Of a DNA stretch of 64,000 nt, positions 61,487 through 64,000 are shown piece by piece. Position 1 is the stretch's first letter; the number at the start of each line of letters is the position of its first letter. This stretch comes from an uncultured Alphaproteobacteria bacterium (lineage in GTDB: Bacteria; Pseudomonadota; Alphaproteobacteria; Rhodospirillales; Rhodospirillaceae), in the NCBI GenBank assembly GCA_900079695.1, contig LT599022.1, forward strand, positions 400,287-464,286. Direction: 5' to 3'. The notes under the pieces were generated by a model, which saw only the letters and a program-made list of their open reading frames with translations, was not told the origin of the DNA and searched no databases. The translations under genes and the position numbers were made by a program.

Positions 61487-62333
61487 GCGGTGACTCTTCT
61501 GTATGATCTTCCTCGGCAAAGTCGGGAAACCGAGGGAGAGCGGCGTGAAACGCCAAAATGAGACGAATGAGCGAAGTACCGCACACAATGCGCGATAAAA
61601 CGCTCAAATAGGCTTGATCGCTGCCCGTCGAATCGCTAGCCTCTCATGCAAGGGTATGGATGCGATTCCCTCCTTTTCCGCGGAGACCGACCAGGGATCG
61701 TACGGACGTGACTGACATTTCAGCGGTGGATCGCGCGCGCGGCGCGATTCTCCGGATGGTTGTTTTTGCGCTGCGGCCGCGCGCCGTGCGCCGCAAACAA
61801 CGCCAATAACCGATTTCCGGAACGTCGGAAACCGGCTGGACGGGTTCTGCCGCGCGAGCGGCAAGGGTCGAAGGTCGATCCCGCCCGGAAGGGTCGGACC
61901 GGGGTCGACGGTCGAGGTCGCGCCGCTTCCCGGCCGCGATCGCCAATCCGGCAGCTCGGTTGCACAACTTTGCAACAATGCCAATCCCCGCCGCGGATTG
62001 CCATCGAAAATCCGGTCGTTCGCCAGGACAGGCGACGAGGTGCGAAGAGGTTCGCAGGTATAGGACGAGTATTTGCGTACTCATGACTGACGTATAGGGC
62101 CGTGGAGAAGGTCCCGGCCGCCGCACCGGCGGCGCGTTCGGCAGCCAGAGCCGTGCGCGCCTCCGCGCTCGCGGCATTCCGTGCCTTCCGCGATGTCGGC
62201 GCGGGCTCGGGGTAGCGGGGCTGGCTGTCGGGTTTTGTGCGGATGCCCCGCCGTTTCTGGCGTTCCCGTCGATGCTCGGTGCGGGAATGCGCAACTGACG
62301 CCGCAACGAAGCGGCGGGAAAGGGGGCTAGCTT
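61487..62333. other. Long non-coding region between repressor and chemoreceptor genes
   Basis: About 850 bases without a supported gene. It contains an imperfect long hairpin (GTTGTTTTTGCG at 61759 with CGCAAACAAC at 61792) and a small inverted repeat GAGTA-TTTGCG-TACTC (62067-62082). One could be an operator for the adjacent repressor or for the chemoreceptor at 62334. Open frames present have no family character. Confidence 0.45.
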
Positions 62334-64000
62334 ATGGTTTCGATACATAATCTTCGCATATCCGGGAAGATCGGCATCGTCATTGCCGTCCTGGCGTTCG
62401 CCTCCGCGACGATCAGCGCGGTCGGCTACTACGGTCTTTCGGAGCTTGCGGTCGCCGCCGACCGCATCAACGAATACGGCAACATGACCCGCATCGGCGC
62501 GCGGATGAACGACAACCTCACGGCGATGAACCGGGCGGAATATCGTTTTGCCGCCAATCCCACCGAGGCGGACGACATCATCCGCGCGATGCGCGACGCC
62601 GAGACCAAGTTCGCCGAGCGCCTCGACCGCCTGAGCCAGAAGGTCGATCCCGAGCGCCGCGCGCCGCTGGAGCGGATCCGCAAGGATTTCGAGGCGTATC
62701 GCGCCGAACTCAAGGGCACCATCGAGGTGGCGGCCCGCCACAAGAACGCCGAACTCAGCGTCGCGCAGCGCGAGGTCTACGCGTCGGTGCAGGATTCGGT
62801 GAAGGTGTTGCGTCCGTTGACGCAGGAGGTGGGGAAGTTCGTCGACGACATGGACGAGGCGGGCAACCGGGTGGTCGAGGACGCCGCCGCGCAGGCGGCG
62901 ATGCTCAACCGCCTGATGATCGGTGTCGCCGCCGCGGGCATCCTCTTCGGCGTGTTCCTCGGGCTGGCGATCGCGCGCGTCGGCCTGGTCAACCCGATCG
63001 CCGCGATCATCAACGTGCTGAAGCAGCTCGCGGGGGGCAACCTGTCCTGCGAGATCGCAGGCACCGCGCGCAAGGACGAGATCGGCGACATCGCCCGCGC
63101 CGCCCTGGTGTTCCGCGATAATGCCCGCGAGGCCGAGACGATGCGGGCCGAGCAGGAGGCGGAACGGAAGAAGCGGGAGGAGCGCGCCCGCGCGATCGAG
63201 AGCCTGACTCACGAGTTCGACCGCAAGGTCTCGGGGATGCTGGAAATCGTGTCGTCGGCGTGTTCCGAAATGGACGCGACCGCGCAAAGCCTCTCCGCCA
63301 ACGCGGAGCAGACCTCGCGCCAGTCGGCGGTGGTGGCGTCCGCCACCGAGGAGGCGTCGAGCAGCGTGCAGACGGTGGCGACCGCGGCGGAGGAACTTTC
63401 GGCCTCGATCTCCGAAATCGGCCGCCAGATCGAGCACGCGACCACCGTCAGCCGCCGCGCCAACGACGAGGCGGGCCGCACCAACGCGCGGGTGCGCGAT
63501 CTCGCGGACATTTCCGCGCGGATCGGCGAGGTGGTCAATCTCATCAACGACATCGCCAGCCAGACCAACCTGCTCGCCCTGAACGCCACGATCGAGGCGG
63601 CGCGCGCGGGCGAGGCGGGCAAGGGCTTCGCGGTGGTGGCGGGCGAGGTGAAGACCCTCGCCAATCAGACCGCCAAGGCGACCGACGAAATCGGCCAGCA
63701 GATCGGCGGCGTGCAGAGCGCCACCGAGGACGTCGTCGGCGCGATCGCCGAAATCGCCACGCGCATCGGCGAAATCAACGAGGTCTCGGCGGCGATCGCG
63801 TCGGCGGTCGAGCAGCAGATCGCCGCTGCGGCCGAGATCGCCCGCAACGTTCAGCAGGCGGCATCCGGCACCCAGGAGATCGCCGCCAACATCGAGGGCG
63901 TCAATCAGGCCGCGGGGGAAACCGGCGCGGCCTCGCAACAGGTGCTTTCGGCATCGCAGTCGTTGTCGCAGGAGGCGGTGGGGCTGCGCTCGGTGGTCGA
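62334..64000 (+). CDS. Methyl-accepting chemotaxis protein, cut by window end
   Basis: At least 555 residues from ATG 62334, with AGGGGG about ten bases upstream; the frame runs off the right edge near its expected end. Two membrane helices (about 14-36 and 200-222), a helical periplasmic domain, HAMP and a signalling domain with [21 protein letters not shown]. The DNA of the signalling part is nearly identical in blocks to the receptor at 59183, so the two arose by duplication or exchange sequence. Confidence 0.92.
   Translation, partial: MVSIHNLRISGKIGIVIAVLAFASATISAVGYYGLSELAVAADRINEYGNMTRIGARMNDNLTAMNRAEYRFAANPTEADDIIRAMRDAETKFAERLDRLSQKVDPERRAPLERIRKDFEAYRAELKGTIEVAARHKNAELSVAQREVYASVQDSVKVLRPLTQEVGKFVDDMDEAGNRVVEDAAAQAAMLNRLMIGVAAAGILFGVFLGLAIARVGLVNPIAAIINVLKQLAGGNLSCEIAGTARKDEIGDIARAALVFRDNAREAETMRAEQEAERKKREERARAIESLTHEFDRKVSGMLEIVSSACSEMDATAQSLSANAEQTSRQSAVVASATEEASSSVQTVATAAEELSASISEIGRQIEHATTVSRRANDEAGRTNARVRDLADISARIGEVVNLINDIASQTNLLALNATIEAARAGEAGKGFAVVAGEVKTLANQTAKATDEIGQQIGGVQSATEDVVGAIAEIATRIGEINEVSAAIASAVEQQIAAAAEIARNVQQAASGTQEIAANIEGVNQAAGETGAASQQVLSASQSLSQEAVGLRSVV

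Noticed and set aside
61644-63938. Long minus-strand frame opposite the last chemoreceptor
   Set aside because: It mirrors the chemoreceptor codons and has repetitive Leu/Arg/Gly/Asp content without any domain.

Overview
The window is high-GC bacterial DNA with dense operons, many ATGA start/stop overlaps and SD-led starts. The gene set (two DctPQM TRAP transporters, HmuTUV, SitABCD, split MutA/MutB mutase, an LpiA/AcvB pair and three methyl-accepting chemotaxis proteins) suggests a motile, metabolically flexible alphaproteobacterium, probably of the Rhodospirillales type. This is an inference from gene content; no rRNA or tRNA is present to settle it.

Layout. 0-2.8 kb: AbgT-type transporter (cut by the window edge) and M20D amidohydrolase, divergent from a LysR regulator. 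2.8-9.9 kb, minus strand: a complete Na+-pumping NADH:quinone reductase operon nqrABCDEF followed by its maturation genes apbE and nqrM. 10.7-20.2 kb, plus strand: an uptake island with a HmuTUV-type ABC transporter, a BtuB-like TonB receptor, a large TonB receptor behind a cobalamin riboswitch, and a signal-less beta-propeller-like protein. 20.2-26.6 kb: a second cobalamin riboswitch ahead of mutA-mutB-meaB (methylmalonyl-CoA mutase and its G-protein chaperone), then a third cobalamin riboswitch with no normal gene behind it. An AT-rich palindromic element around GTTATAnTATAAC recurs at six promoters between 10.7 and 26.05 kb, so the island and the B12-dependent mutase look like one regulon.

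26.6-31 kb, minus strand: GH3 and GH30 glycosidases and an alpha/beta hydrolase whose start is thrown out of frame by a nine-base G/C run. 31.05-32.5 kb: a strikingly AT-rich orphan gene, clearly foreign. 32.5-39.6 kb: an rRNA methyltransferase/DeoR regulator pair, then a dehydrogenase-TRAP-phosphatase catabolic operon. 39.7-45.5 kb: antiporter, a small basic protein, a frameshifted mprF/lpiA and an intact acvB/virJ. 45.6-50.3 kb: an MFS carrier convergent with sitABCD (Mn/Fe uptake). 50.4-64 kb: three chemoreceptors, a second TRAP operon, a diguanylate cyclase, OmpW, a beta-hydroxyacid dehydrogenase, a SAM-hydrolase-family protein and a LexA-like repressor that has lost its autoprotease dyad.

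The most promising undescribed system is the 10.7-26.6 kb block: a common operator plus B12 riboswitches linking two TonB receptors, a heme/corrinoid-type ABC importer, a predicted beta-propeller that could be a BtuG-like binder, B12-dependent mutase genes, and short ORFs directly behind each riboswitch.
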